From NCBI RefSeq assembly GCF_049634645.1, contig NC_134714.1, forward strand, positions 37,142,501 to 37,206,500: a stretch of DNA of 64,000 bases, given 5' to 3'. Position numbers and translations under genes: made by a program. This DNA comes from Pelodiscus sinensis. Its lineage: Eukaryota > Chordata > Testudines > Trionychidae. The notes under the pieces were generated by a model. That model had not been told where the DNA came from, ran no database searches, and worked only from the letters and a program-made list of their open reading frames with translations. This document shows positions 1-9,807 of the stretch, one piece after another; position 1 is the stretch's first letter, and each line of letters starts with the position of its first letter.

Positions 1-477
1 ACCACTCTTGTAGTCATTAAGCCTTATGTAATGAATCCATGCACAGCAGAGAGCAGATACAATTACTGTATAAATCACACACACATGGAGGAGCCAGGAA
101 TAGAACCATGATCCTTCAGTTAAAAAAAAAAGCCACAGGCACTGATCATTTGTATTATGGCAAGAGTTAATGCCAACTGGTCCTTTACCTGTTTGGTGAC
201 TCAGCTACTACAAAGAAACAATATTAATAGATGTAAACTCAATATTTCACACTAATTCAAGCAAAATTTGACTTTAGTACATTTCTCACTAAGGTCCTAA
301 GTAGTTTCATCTGTCTATCACACTTTCTATGAGCTTCAGTAGGTTATTCTATCCTGACAGACAAGAACCTCACCCCAGTTACACAGGCTTTTGTTGTCCC
401 TTGGATGTACTACAGAAACATCATACATCTGGGCATAAAACCATTAGTGATTAGGAACGCACTACAATGTTCTTCAT
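1..477. other. no recognisable feature
   Basis: AT-rich sequence without a convincing open frame, terminal repeat or recognised repeat family. Confidence 0.5.
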
Positions 478-640
478 TACTTGGTCATCTCAAGCAGATC
501 AAATATTTTCCCCATCCCTACAATGGTTTCCTATAGAATTTGGAGCCAAGTTCAAGATTACAATCCTTATCTTCAAAGCACTTCATAACTTCCACACAGA
601 ATATCTAAAAAGAACTATGGTCAACATCTGCATTCATCTG
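478..640 (+). mobile_element. L2/CR1-type LINE fragment (C-terminal ORF2)
   Basis: Translating about 520-600 on the plus strand gives a stretch resembling the conserved C-terminal block of L2-clade ORF2 (LQWFPIEF, then FKITILIFKALHN), a segment downstream of the reverse-transcriptase core. The frame closes shortly after and the flanks are degenerate, so this is an old 5'- and 3'-truncated copy. The assignment rests on this one block. Confidence 0.5.
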
Positions 641-1226
641 GCATAATAGAACTTCCTATAATAATGGTGAATTTCAATTGTATGGAAACCAGAAGTTTCT
701 TGTGGGCTGGTCCAACAATGGGAAAGGAAATCCTCCAGACCATGACGAACTTCACCGCCTTCTGTTCCAAGTGCAAGACGTATCTTTGATCTTGCTTTCT
801 CTGACAAATACATAGCTTCAGGAATATTTCTTTTAAAAACCCACAAACCTCCTATCTGATGAGAAGCTGAGAGATCAAACATCTCTTGGCTGCCTCATGG
901 CTATCCACATCCCCCTGCCCAGAGTCACTGTCATGATCATGAGGGTTAGGAAGCATCCTGGAGACTAAGTGGTTAAATATGTCCCTTACCTAAACCAGGT
1001 TGCAGGCAGCCAATAGAAATGTAGGTAGGAATTTCAAACTGGGAAAAAGGAAGTTTGGGGTTTTTCCCTCCTTAGTCTCTAGGAAGTTTCTCTCCAGCTA
1101 TTGAAGGGGACAGGATGTCTCCCTCTAAGAATAGTGATAGAAATGTAGCAGTGTTAGTCTGGTGTAGCTGGAACAAAAAACAGGACTATGTAGCACTTTA
1201 AAGACTAACAAGATAGTTTATTAGGT

Positions 1227-1263
1227 GATGAGCTTTCGTGGGCCAGACCCACTTCCTCAGATC
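1227..1263 (-). ncRNA. hammerhead-like motif, left arm of foldback
   Basis: On the minus strand: GAT, CTGAGGA, one extra A, a five-pair stem GTGGG/CCCAC, GAAA, GCTC, ATC. CTGANGA, stem II and GAAA are hammerhead core signatures, and GAT/ATC could form stem I. The extra A before stem II and the near absence of stem III depart from the canonical fold, so activity is doubtful. Penelope-like elements are known to carry hammerhead ribozymes. Confidence 0.4.
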
Positions 1264-1345
1264 AAATAGTGGAAGAAAATTGTCATAACCATATATGGTA
1301 AATATGGTTGGTATATATGGTTGTGACAATTTTCTTCCACTATTT

Positions 1346-1382
1346 GATCTGAGGAAGTGGGTCTGGCCCATGAAAGCTCATT
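1346..1382 (+). ncRNA. hammerhead-like motif, right arm of foldback
   Basis: Same motif as in the left arm but with CCCAT for CCCAC (a G-U closing pair) and ATT for ATC after GCTC, so more decayed. Confidence 0.35.
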
Positions 1383-1705
1383 GCCTAATAAACCATCTTG
1401 TTAGTCTTTAAAGTGCTACATAGTCCTGTTTTTTGTTCCCTCTAAGAAAACACTCTTCACAGTCTGTAAGTAGGATAAAGTTTAAATAAATCCATTAGGT
1501 TTTATTGTTTTATGGTTTCAGAAGAGGGATCTGGTCTGTGCATTTAAAAATGGGTTTTGCTCTCCTTTGTAACTAAGGGTCTGTCTATACACCAAAGTTA
1601 TTTCGAAATAACAGTCATTATTTCGAAATAACTTTACTAGTGTCTACACAGCCAAACTGCTATTTCGAATTTAATTCGAAATAGCAGAGTGCTTATTTCA
1701 AATTT

Positions 1706-1734
1706 GGTAAACCTCATTCCACAAGGAATAAGGC
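1706..1734 (+). repeat. conserved MITE core hairpin
   Basis: GGTAAACCTCATT followed by CACAAGGAATAAGGC. The same block, with the CCTC/GAGG hairpin, recurs in about a dozen Harbinger-type elements of this window at a similar distance from one terminus; here it is 129 bp from the left end. Confidence 0.6.
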
Positions 1735-2085
1735 CAAATTCAAAATAGCTATTTCGAAATAAGTGCTGTGTAGACATTTATATCGTAATAGGGGGCCTCC
1801 AGCCTTCCCAGGGTACCCTGGTGATCACTCCAGCCTCAACCAAGAACACACCTCTCCCTCCCCCCTCTCTGGAGCCCTTAAAGGGGTAAACTCTGGCCAC
1901 AGTGCCTTTGCCAGCTCCAAGTCTGCCAGACCAGAGCCAGCAGTCACTGCCCCTGTCCCAGTGACCCCAAAACATGAACCAGCAAGCCCCTGGCAGCCAG
2001 CCCTCCACCTCTTTCCCAGGAGCAGTCTGCCAGTTCTCAGGAGCCTGCCAGGGCCCAGAGAAGGCAGGCACCTTCCTAGTAGAGG

Positions 2086-2240
2086 GTGGAGATCATGGAT
2101 CTTATTCAGGTTTGGAGGGGATGCCCCCAATGTCCATGATCTCCACACTAGATGGAGGAATGTGGCCATCTATGGCAGAATAGCTGCCAGCCTAGCCACC
2201 AAAGGCCACATGTGAACCCAGGAGCTTGTTTGCATGACAA
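2086..2240 (+). pseudogene. Myb/SANT-like DNA-binding protein relic of Harbinger element
   Basis: One plus-strand frame reads RWRNVAIYGRIAASLATKGHM, then a stop and TQELV. This is the helix pattern of the Myb/SANT-like domain that accompanies Harbinger transposases: aromatic, arginine-rich helix, IYxxIAxxLxxxGH, then TxEQVxxKIK. The known role of such proteins is nuclear import and terminal binding for the transposase. The stop after GHM and substitutions in the last helix show it is dead. A pyrimidine-rich stretch and an AATAAA follow, fitting a former 3' untranslated region. Confidence 0.6.
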
Positions 2241-2426
2241 TCAAGTTGGTCTGGTGAGACCCCCAACCCTGAGCCCTGAGCTTCCCCTCCCCCTTCTTCC
2301 CCTTGCTTCCCCCTTCCAGTACCCTCCTCCCAGGTTTTCCCCTCCACTCTCCCACCCTCTCTTCTCCCCTCTCCCACTTCCTTTCCCCAGTCTCAAAGTT
2401 TCATTCCCCCCCTCCCAGTTTCATTA

Positions 2427-2464
2427 AATAAAGAGAGTATGTGTTCATGAAAATTTATTTTATT
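2427..2464. terminator. overlapping poly(A) signals of both strands
   Basis: AATAAA on the plus strand at 2427-2432 and its reverse complement TTTATT at 2454-2459 and 2459-2464. They lie between the two convergent gene relics, as expected for a compact two-gene transposon with back-to-back 3' ends. Confidence 0.5.
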
Positions 2465-2557
2465 TGGCATCAGGAAGGGGGATTACGGCGGGGTAAGTGG
2501 AAGGACATGAGGAAGGAATGAGGCACAAGTCCCCAGTGCGGCAGACCAGAGAGGCTC

Positions 2558-2848
2558 TTAGTGCTCCTCAGAGTGCAAGCTCTCCCACAGGGCCTCCTGG
2601 ATACTGACAGCCCCCTGTTGGACTCCCGGATGGAAGCCTGCAGGAAGTGCAGCCAGGCTCACAGCAATGTGTCCAAGAGAAGCAGCAGAGTGCCCAGGGT
2701 AGCTCTGGCTCCATGTTGCAGAGTGCTGTGGTTTCCCGAGTGAGGGCAACCAGAGCATGCAGAGACAAAATGCTTTGCTGTCCCTCATTGAGGCAGGGAA
2801 ACTTGAGAACTGGCTGTCTGGGGTGGGTGGGTGTCCCTTTAAGTACAA
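2558..2848 (-). pseudogene. possible Harbinger transposase C-terminal relic
   Basis: An open 96-codon minus-strand frame ends AVSIQEALWESLHSEEH and stop, resembling the VRxREALRESF ending of HARBI1-like transposases. It lies convergent to the Myb-like relic, as in the better preserved elements at 8.0-10.6 kb and 30.5-33.5 kb. No DDE catalytic residues are visible in the remaining frame. The call depends on position and one short motif; it may instead be a chance frame in transposon spacer. Confidence 0.35.
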
Positions 2849-3228
2849 ACCTCAGATAGCCTCAGGAAGCAGCCCCACACATTAAGTCCTGACCTGGTGC
2901 CTTGCCGGACCTGGTTCCAGCTGGCCTTAAATGAGATTTAGTGTCCACTCAGTGTGGATGCACTATTTTGAAATAGCAAAATGCTATTTCAAAATGCATT
3001 TAATGTGTAGACGTGTTATTTTGAAATATCTTATTTTGAAATAACTATTTGAAATAAGATATTTCGAAATAACACTGTAGTGTAGACAGCATTTTATTCC
3101 CAAAATCTAGGTTGTTAAGATTTTGGAGGGAAGTTTTATACCAAAGCCTGATAGATAAGGTTTGGAGGTACTTTTGTTGGCCCCCACTTCTGCATTTATC
3201 ATTGAAGAGTGAGGAAGAAGCCATGACA

Positions 3229-4313
3229 GTCACAATTTTGCTCCAGCCCACAGCTCTAGGGGGCAGGAAGGGAGGTGGACAGCCACTGGCCAGGAGTATA
3301 GACATACCTTTATACTAGGGCTAACCTCCTGGTATGAGCAATGGAATTGTCTGGAAGGGACCTGTTTAAGTCTGTGGTGACTGGGAACTGAAGGATTTAG
3401 AGATTTGGAGTAAGTGTGAAATTTCATTGATGATTGAATAAAAAATGGAAACATAACTGACCTAATTAAAGAAAGACTCTTTAGATACGTTTTCCTCTTC
3501 CCTCAAAGTATGGTTCAATGATTGAGGCAATAGGAATGAACACTACAGTAATTTGAACTGCCCCTAATTTTAAAATATTATTTTGCACAGTATTTTCCTT
3601 AGTTCTATATTTTCCTCATTTGTTCGACCAAGCAAACTTGTCCTTCATTTCCATCCTCACAACTTACTTTTGTAAGCAGGGACTGAATGAATGGTTCCCT
3701 GACAAATTGTTTGCTCCTGCTTTGCTTAGATTTGCTAAATATTCAGCAGACAGAGTAGTATTTTGCTTATTGGAATCAACTCAGTTGGGGTACATCTACA
3801 CTGTGGGGGTTTTCTGGGATACCATCCTGGAAAAACTCTGCTGCATCCAAGGAACGCATTTGTTGTGTTTTTTTTTTCTTTTGCGCTCTTTTGGTGAGCC
3901 CTGAGTACCTCATTCATATACATGGTTTATGTTTGTAAATCCTGTTTGTGGTGGTTTCCCACATTAATGCCAAGTTACTTCCCTCCTTTTATTTAAAGTG
4001 TCTTTTCCACACTCAGACTCTGTGCTTGTGAGTAGGGAAGCATTGCCACTCCGAGGCAACCAGGTCTGGTGCGTAAATTTCAAGGTTACTGAGTGGGGGG
4101 CACGAGCCAGTTCTGTTTTGGATGAATGAAGAGGAATCCCTAGATATTGAACTCGGCTTTAGCTGCTGCTGGCTCTGCCTGGCTTAAGGGTTACAGTTGT
4201 TTCATTACTCCTCTAGCACTTAATACTCTCATATTATATATTCTTACTTCTGATTAAGGACTGTGTTATGACTCCATTTCTTGCAACAAGATTAGTTCCT
4301 TACTTTACAAATA
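3229..4313. other. no gene; possible half MITE near 3787
   Basis: Mostly unremarkable sequence. GGGTACATCTACACTG at about 3787-3802 resembles one Harbinger terminus, but I find no partner, so at best a broken MITE. Confidence 0.4.
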
Positions 4314-4321
4314 GTCCAGAT

Positions 4322-4650
4322 CAGTGGTTGTCAATATGTGGTCCGCGGACCCCTGGTGGTCTGCAATGGTACTGAAGGGGGTCTGCAGAAAGTTTACAAT
4401 ATACATTAAAATAAGTGTACAGTATATAAAAATACTTATGTATTTTAATTAATAAATATTCATATATATTGTAATTATAAATATATATTAAATAATTAGT
4501 CCCGTAATCATGTTATGTGAATACAACACCTCACTCTAACCATTCAAAAGCTAATAAAGTGATGGGAAGTGTTTAGTTGGGTTAGGGGGTCCATACAATT
4601 TTTATAGATTGAAAAGGGGTCCATATGCTCAAAAAAGTTGGGAGTCACTG
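4322..4650. mobile_element. non-autonomous hAT element
   Basis: Starts CAGTGGTTGTCAAT and ends GGGAGTCACTG (inverse CAGTGACTCCCA). Exact 8-bp duplication gtccagat at 4314-4321 and 4651-4658. The terminal CAGTGGTT and 8-bp target site are hAT hallmarks. The AT-rich interior has no coding potential. Confidence 0.9.
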
Positions 4651-4779
4651 GTCCAGATGACTACTCATAAAATAAGGTGCATGAGTAGCAATGGAACAAT
4701 CTTATGCTACATGCTGTGTTTTATATATATAAAATTTGTCTGTGCTAAAGAGAGTGGGGATGATCTTGTGATTAAATAG

Positions 4780-4985
4780 AGTCCTGCTTTTTATTCCTGC
4801 CTCTACCACTGACTTCCAGTGCAAGCTCTGGCAAGTCACTCCTTTAAATAGCTCTGTTTCTTAGCTATAATCTAGCAATAATGGCCTTCTTCATAGGGGT
4901 GTGGTGAGACTTTCTTACTACATTTTTGTTAAATGCTTTGAGATCCTCAAATGGGGGAAAGACATTAAAAATGCAGTGTACTGTT
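4780..4985 (+). mobile_element. MIR-type SINE relic
   Basis: Has the MIR layout: CTCTACCACTGACTT, then GGCAAGTCACT, a pyrimidine-rich segment, a GGTGTGGTGAGA-like segment and GCTTTGAGATCCTC near the 3' end. Diverged, as expected of an old amniote SINE. Confidence 0.65.
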
Positions 4986-6114
4986 ACTGATTCATATTAT
5001 AAACTCATTGGGACATCACCTGTCTTCACCATGGTCATGGACCATGGACACCTGTGGTACCAATTATATATGAAAATAAATCACTGTCTTTCTGGTTTTC
5101 ACTGTGCTGTGCAGTCTATTACATGGACTTCCCATACTCTCTAAATTTATACTATACATATGCTCAGATTTATGGTGGAACTTCTGGTTGACAGGCCAAT
5201 TTAAGATGTGTTTTGTCAGCTTGTGGTTTATGTGAGCATATGCATATCTCCAAACTTTTAAACATTTGTTCAAGGACAAAATATTTTCCAAAGTGGAAGT
5301 CCTAAAATCTCGCAGTAGCAACTAGTATGAATCAATTTTGCCAGAAAGAATGGTGCAGTGGTTTTAGCACCAAGTTTGAATAATTAATGAGATTAGGGTT
5401 TTGTTACAGTAATCTTGGTCAAAATTAACTCTTTTAACAGCTTGCTATGTGACCAGGCAGCTGCCCTCCTACTCCAGAAGTGGTTGCATTTCATTGGTGA
5501 AATGAATGATGCATATTTAGTTTGTAGACTACTTAAGAATAATATGGGATAAAAGAGAATATATTTCATTTAAAATTTAGATACTGATATCCTTACATTG
5601 AAGTTAGGAAAGAAGGTTCAACTTAATGTGAGTGAGGTACAATTTAATGAACCACACTGTGATAACCTTTTAAATGAGCTTCAGAAGATACTTTTGATTG
5701 GTGCATGTAGGATTCAGCTGCTCATAAAACATCAAACACTTTGATGCCCAAAACTTAAATGATGACAGAAGTGGCACTTCCCTTGCCAAATTACTTTGTT
5801 CAAATTGACAAACTACTTTAGAATAGGATCACATTCATCTTTAGACACTGCAGCACACAAGACATGTGGTTTGATTAGATTAGTAGCACTGCTGTTTAAA
5901 ATAGTGGAAGCTTAGTTTATTCAAGTACAATTGTCTTTCTTGCACTATCATTTGTTGGAAGGGGGAAGGAAAGATGGGGAAGAACTGCACAATAATGGCA
6001 CTATACCTGTATACATTAGGCTTCTCCCCAGAATTTTGGTTAATCCCCCTCTCTAAAAGAAATAGGTTAATCTCTATGAAAATTGTATGACTGAAAGAAT
6101 AATTATATAATATA
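4986..6114. other. no recognisable feature
   Basis: AT-rich, no long frame and no terminal repeats seen. Confidence 0.5.
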
Positions 6115-7200
6115 ACTTAGATAGGGCCACGATAAGGTGGGTGCATAATTGGCTGGATAACCATAGTCAGAGAGTTGTTGTTAACGGTTCTAAATCCTGC
6201 TGGAAAGGGATAACAAGTGGAGTTCCTCAAGGGTCTGTTTTGGGACCCGTACTGTTCAATATCTTCATCGATGATGTAGATATTGGGATAGAGAGTACAC
6301 TTATTAAGTTTGCAGATGATACCAAACTGGGTGGGGTTTCAACTTCTTTGGAGGATAGAGACATAATTCAAAATGACCTTAGCAAGTTAGAGAAATGGTC
6401 AGAAGTAAACAGGATGAGGTTTAATAAAGAGAAATGCAAAGTGCTCCACTTAGGAAGGAACAATCAGTTCCATACATACAAGATGGGAAGCGACTGTCTA
6501 GGAAGGAGCATGGCGGAAAGGGATCTAGGGGTCATTGTGGACCACAAGTTGAATATGAGTCAACAGTGTGATGCTGTTGCAAAAAAAGCAAATATGATTC
6601 TAGGTTGTATCAACAGGTGTGTTGTAAGCAAAACTCGTGAAGTCATTCTGCCGCTCTACTCTGCACTAGTTAGGCCTCAGCTGGAGAACTGTGTCCAGTT
6701 CTGGGCGCCACATTTCAAGAAAGATGTGGAGAAATTGGAAAGGGTACAGAGAAGAGCGACAAGAATGATTAAAGGTCTAGAGAACATGACCTATGAAGCC
6801 AGGCTTCATGAATTGGGCTTGTTTAGTTTGGAAAAAAGAAGATTAAGGGGGGACATGATAGCGGTTTTCAAATATCTAAGAGGGTGTCACAAGGAGGAAG
6901 TAGAAAATTTGTTCCTCTTGGTTTCTGAGGACAGGACAAGGAGTAATGGGCTTAAAGTGCAGCAGGGGAGGTTTAGATTGGACATTAGGAAAAAATTCCT
7001 AACTGTCAGGGTGGTCAAATATTGGAATAAATTGCCAAGGGAGGTGGTGGAATCTCCCTCTCTGGAGATATTTAAGAACAGGTTAGATAGACATCTGTCA
7101 GGGATGGTGTAGACGGAGCTTGGTCCTGCCTTGAGGGCGGGGGGCTGGACTCGATGACCTCTCGAGGTCCCTTCCAGTCCTATGATTCTATGATTCTATG
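6115..7200 (+). mobile_element. CR1 LINE, 5'-truncated, intact 3' end
   Basis: Begins inside the reverse-transcriptase domain and ends with the characteristic CR1 3' end (ACTCGATGACCTCTCGAGG, then TTCCAGTCCTATG) and a short ATTCTATG repeat at 7181-7200. CR1 lacks a poly(A) tail and usually a clear target duplication; none is evident here. The continuous coding frame makes this the youngest LINE in the window. Confidence 0.95.
6117..7112 (+). pseudogene. CR1 ORF2 C-terminal part (reverse transcriptase)
   Basis: An uninterrupted frame of over 320 codons encodes the second half of a CR1 reverse transcriptase, the enzyme that copies the LINE RNA at a nicked genomic target. It shows the GVPQGSVLGPVLFNIFIDD block and the catalytic FADD within IKFADDTKLGG about 60 residues in, then the conserved downstream LHLGRNNQ, YSALVRPQLE, ERVQRRATRMIKGL and KYWNKLPREVV blocks, ending normally before the 3' UTR. 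There is no ATG at the start: the endonuclease and RT motifs 0-3 are lost by 5' truncation, so it cannot yield a working protein. The lack of stops or frameshifts indicates recent insertion. Confidence 0.95.
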
Positions 7201-7204
7201 CTTT

Positions 7205-7521
7205 AGTTGTAGTTACTTATCCATTAACTTTACAAATCTACCCAATAATGTCATTATGGATTCTGCAACTACTATTGACCCATTTCCTAAAATTTACCAA
7301 ACTGATTCTTCCTATTTGAAATGCAGAATTTCATATCAATGAAGAACTTCTCACTATAATCTTTGCTGTGAAGGCAAATCAACTGATCATTCATTTGTAA
7401 CACCTCAAAAAACTCTATTGTGCTTGCAGAGATACAAAATGGAAAATGGAAGTATCTCATTTGGAAGGACCTGCTCTGAAAGAGGGCTCATATAGGAGAG
7501 ACATTGGAAGTACCATGCTAT
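7205..7521. other. no recognisable feature
   Basis: Unique-looking sequence between CR1 and a hAT MITE. Confidence 0.5.
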
Positions 7522-7529
7522 CATGAAAC

Positions 7530-7686
7530 CAGGAGCGTCCCTAGACGAGCTGACAGCAACTGGTGCCCTAGGCAAAACGCGCGATCAGCGCGCAATCAGC
7601 ACCCCTGCCTCCAAAGCCCTCAACGGCCGTTTTTCTTGGTGACCTAGGTGACCGCCTTGGTTGCCTGTACTGATGGGCCGCCACTG
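7530..7686. mobile_element. short non-autonomous hAT element (157 bp)
   Basis: Begins CAGGAGCGTCCCTAG and ends GGGCCGCCACTG (inverse CAGTGGCGGCCC). Exact 8-bp duplication catgaaac at 7522-7529 and 7687-7694. Confidence 0.88.
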
Positions 7687-8082
7687 CATGAAACACTGAA
7701 AGCCATGATTTCTGAAGGAAATATCACCAGGAATTGGCAAAAGAATAGGTTAACATCATTAACAGATAGATGATCGTTATATATAGCACCATTCATCTCA
7801 GAGTACATAATACGATGATACATTATCAAATTAAACCATACAATAGCTCAGAGAGACAGAAAAACATTACTTATTTTAGAGGTGTATATTCTCAGACATT
7901 GAGATGTTAAATAATCAAACAGCTAAGTCATACAATGAGCCAATGGAAGAAACTGAAGAAGGAAGAAGAGATCAAGGCTGTGTCTAGACTGCAGGTTTTT
8001 TCGAAAAAAGTTCACCTGCATTTAGACTACACTGTGTTCTTTCAAAATTAAATCGAAAGAACACGGCTTTTCTTTCGATGGT

Positions 8083-8112
8083 GGTATGCCTCATTTCACA
8101 AGGAAGAACGCC
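8083..8112 (+). repeat. conserved MITE core hairpin, upstream of Myb-like gene
   Basis: GGTATGCCTCATTTCAC followed by AAGGAAGAACGCC, 107 bp from the left end and about 180 bp upstream of the Myb-like ATG. Its place in a gene-bearing element suggests it began as promoter-side sequence or a transposase-complex site. Confidence 0.55.
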
Positions 8113-8289
8113 TTTTTCAACGGAAATCCGTCGAAAAAAATTGTGTGTGGACGTGAGGGACCAGTTTTTTTCAGAAAAAAGGGCCTCCAGGAAGGTCCCT
8201 GTCTGCAGCCATCTTTTAAAGGGACAGTCACCCTCACAGCCAGTTGTGGCAACAAAGTAGCCAAAGCACACGGCTCTTCCAGTGCAACC

Positions 8290-9807
8290 ATGTCCCAGCC
8301 CTAAGACCCTCCTGGCCCTTCCAGACAGCCTTCTGGAGACCCAACCAGGGGCTCCAAACACCGGGCACCGGCATGGTCTGGGCCAGAGCTCAAGAACCTT
8401 CTTGAGCTCTGGTCGGAGGAGGAGGCCTTACAAGCCCTGAACACCAGGCAGTGAAATGAGGACATTTTTGGTCGCATGGCAAAGGCCCTGGCCAAGAGAG
8501 GGCACCATCCCCGCACCCAGGACCAGGTGTGCTTTAAAGTTAAAGAGCTGTGCCAGGGCAATGTTAATGCCAGGGAAGAGAGCTCCCGTTCTGGGGCAGC
8601 CCCTCCCACCTCCCCCCCACTGCTCTTATTATTTGGAGCTGGCCCAGATCCTTGGTGGTGGGGAAGCATGCACACCGCTGCGTCTCGTCCAGTCTGGCTT
8701 GGGGGACCCTGTGGTGGACGTGCTAGAGCAGGACCTAGAGCAGTCCAGGGAGTCTGGAGACGGGGAGATGGTGCTAGAGGAGGAGGACAGCGAGGAAACC
8801 GTGACCCTAACTCTGGAGCCAGTCACGCAGACCTCAGAGGCCTCCCAGGTGTCATCTGATGCCGGATATGAAGCAGCAGGTGAGTGCAGTGAGGTCGTGT
8901 AACACACAGGGTGGGGGAGGTGGGTGCACAGTGGGTGATGCACAAGGGAAACCTGTAATCGTCACCCTGGACATCATGCAGCTGACTGTGCATGTGCCAA
9001 CATGTTCAGCGATACAGTGTGACACATGGGGGTGCGCCACGTGGTAGCATAAACCATGTCCAGAACACACCCAGGTGGGTTGTCAGTGCAAGGTCCCATT
9101 GGCACTTCGGGACACCTGTGATGCTCATGTCACACATGGTGTTATCTTCAGAACATCTGAGTCCCCTGTCTGAAGGAGAGGGCTTGCTCTTTTGGACAGC
9201 TGTTGCACACATGACTGATTGTGTCTTCCTCTTTTCCTCCACAGCCGGACCAGCCGTGCAAGAGGGCCGCAGCACCACAGCCCCACCTCCATCCTGGGGA
9301 CATGGGAGCCGCAGACACAGGCGTGTCTATGCAGACATCCTGAGGCAGCATGTGGTGGCCCTGCAGGAGCTCGACACCATCCTGTGAGAGAGGATGGAGG
9401 CAGAGGCTTGGTGGCATGATCGGCTGATGGAGGAGCTTGTCCAGCAGCGCATGTCCCTGTGTGCCACTCTCAGGGAGGTCTGTGGCTTGCCTGCTCCTGT
9501 GCCTGGTCCTGCTCCTCCAGCACACCATGACCCTGCCCCACCAAACCCCCCTTCCACAACACCATCCCCTTCCCCCCTTGTACCTCCCTCTCCCCCAGAC
9601 CTCCCAGTCCCTCAAACCCCCCTCCCTCTGGCCCTCCTCTCCCCCAGGCCTCCAAGACCCAAGTGCACCTACCCTCTCTTGTCCAGCCAAGTCAATTGCC
9701 CCACCCGATCCCAAGGCCATGGTGGACCCCGAACACAAGGTGCCAGGAGCCTGCAAGCAGGCAAGCACCGTCCAACCTCCTCTTGCCCAGCTTCTAGAGG
9801 GCAATAG
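8290..9807 (+). pseudogene. Myb/SANT-like DNA-binding protein of Harbinger element (two exons)
   Basis: From ATG 8290 the frame gives a short leader, then a Myb/SANT-like domain (about 8380-8570): ELKNLLELWSEEEALQAL, DIFGRMAKALAKRGHHPRT, QVCFKVKELCQG. An acidic region follows (DPVVDVLEQ, EEEDSEETVTLTLEP). A donor AG|GTGAGT at 8880 and an acceptor after a pyrimidine tract ending at 9243 join in frame. Exon 2 encodes the coiled-coil-like tail (RRVYADILRQHVVALQEL, WWHDRLMEELV) and a proline-rich end. Such proteins partner the transposase and bind element DNA. Lesions: stops soon after the ATG, at about 8451 and at 9385, and a frameshift in the C-run near 8610. The true 3' end probably precedes 9807, as the convergent gene overlaps. 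Confidence 0.8.

Larger units (their letters stand above)
1132..1437. mobile_element. Penelope-like 3' ends as an inverted dimer (foldback)
   Basis: The left arm (about 1132-1290) is the reverse complement of the right arm (about 1318-1437), with a short spacer. Both arms match the 3' untranslated end of the Penelope-like element at 59.7-60.8 kb (GTTAGTCTTTAAAGTGCTACATAG block) and point outward. The unit has an 11-bp direct repeat, ccctctaagaa, at 1121-1131 and 1438-1448, so it probably integrated as one unit into the LTR. The right arm lacks the last 30 or so bases present on the left. Each arm has a hammerhead-like stem-loop. Confidence 0.8.
1577..3091 (+). mobile_element. PIF/Harbinger-type element with relics of two convergent genes
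   Basis: The left end, GGGTCTGTCTATAC, follows TAA, the usual duplicated Harbinger target. The right end, GTGTAGACAGC, is the inverted partner but decayed, and no TAA follows it because LTR sequence has been lost there. Both ends carry repeats of the palindromic word TATTTCGAAATA. Inside lie a plus-strand Myb/SANT-like relic, a possible transposase C-terminus on the minus strand, and poly(A) signals of both strands between them. It is inserted in a solo LTR. Confidence 0.75.
929..3228 (+). mobile_element. solo LTR, family shared with 55587-56272, split by two insertions
   Basis: The LTR begins TGTCATGATC and ends CATGACA. It is flanked by an exact 5-bp duplication, gtcac, at 924-928 and 3229-3233. 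Its pieces align to the reverse complement of the intact LTR at 55587-56272: 929-1131, then 1438-1576, then about 3092-3228. The gaps are a Penelope inverted dimer and a Harbinger element. Roughly 300 bp of LTR seem lost at the right edge of the Harbinger element. No internal retroviral genes are next to it, so it is a recombined solo LTR of an ancient LTR retroelement or endogenous retrovirus; which of these cannot be told from the LTR. Confidence 0.85.

Noticed and set aside
1138..1440. Foldback first considered a tRNA-derived SINE pair
   Set aside because: No tRNA-like A/B boxes; the arms match the 3' UTR that follows a GIY-YIG frame at 60.6 kb, so Penelope is the better source.
5350..5380. 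GGTGCAGTGGTTTTAGCACC considered as the start of a tRNA gene
   Set aside because: The remaining arms do not form a cloverleaf and there is no B box.
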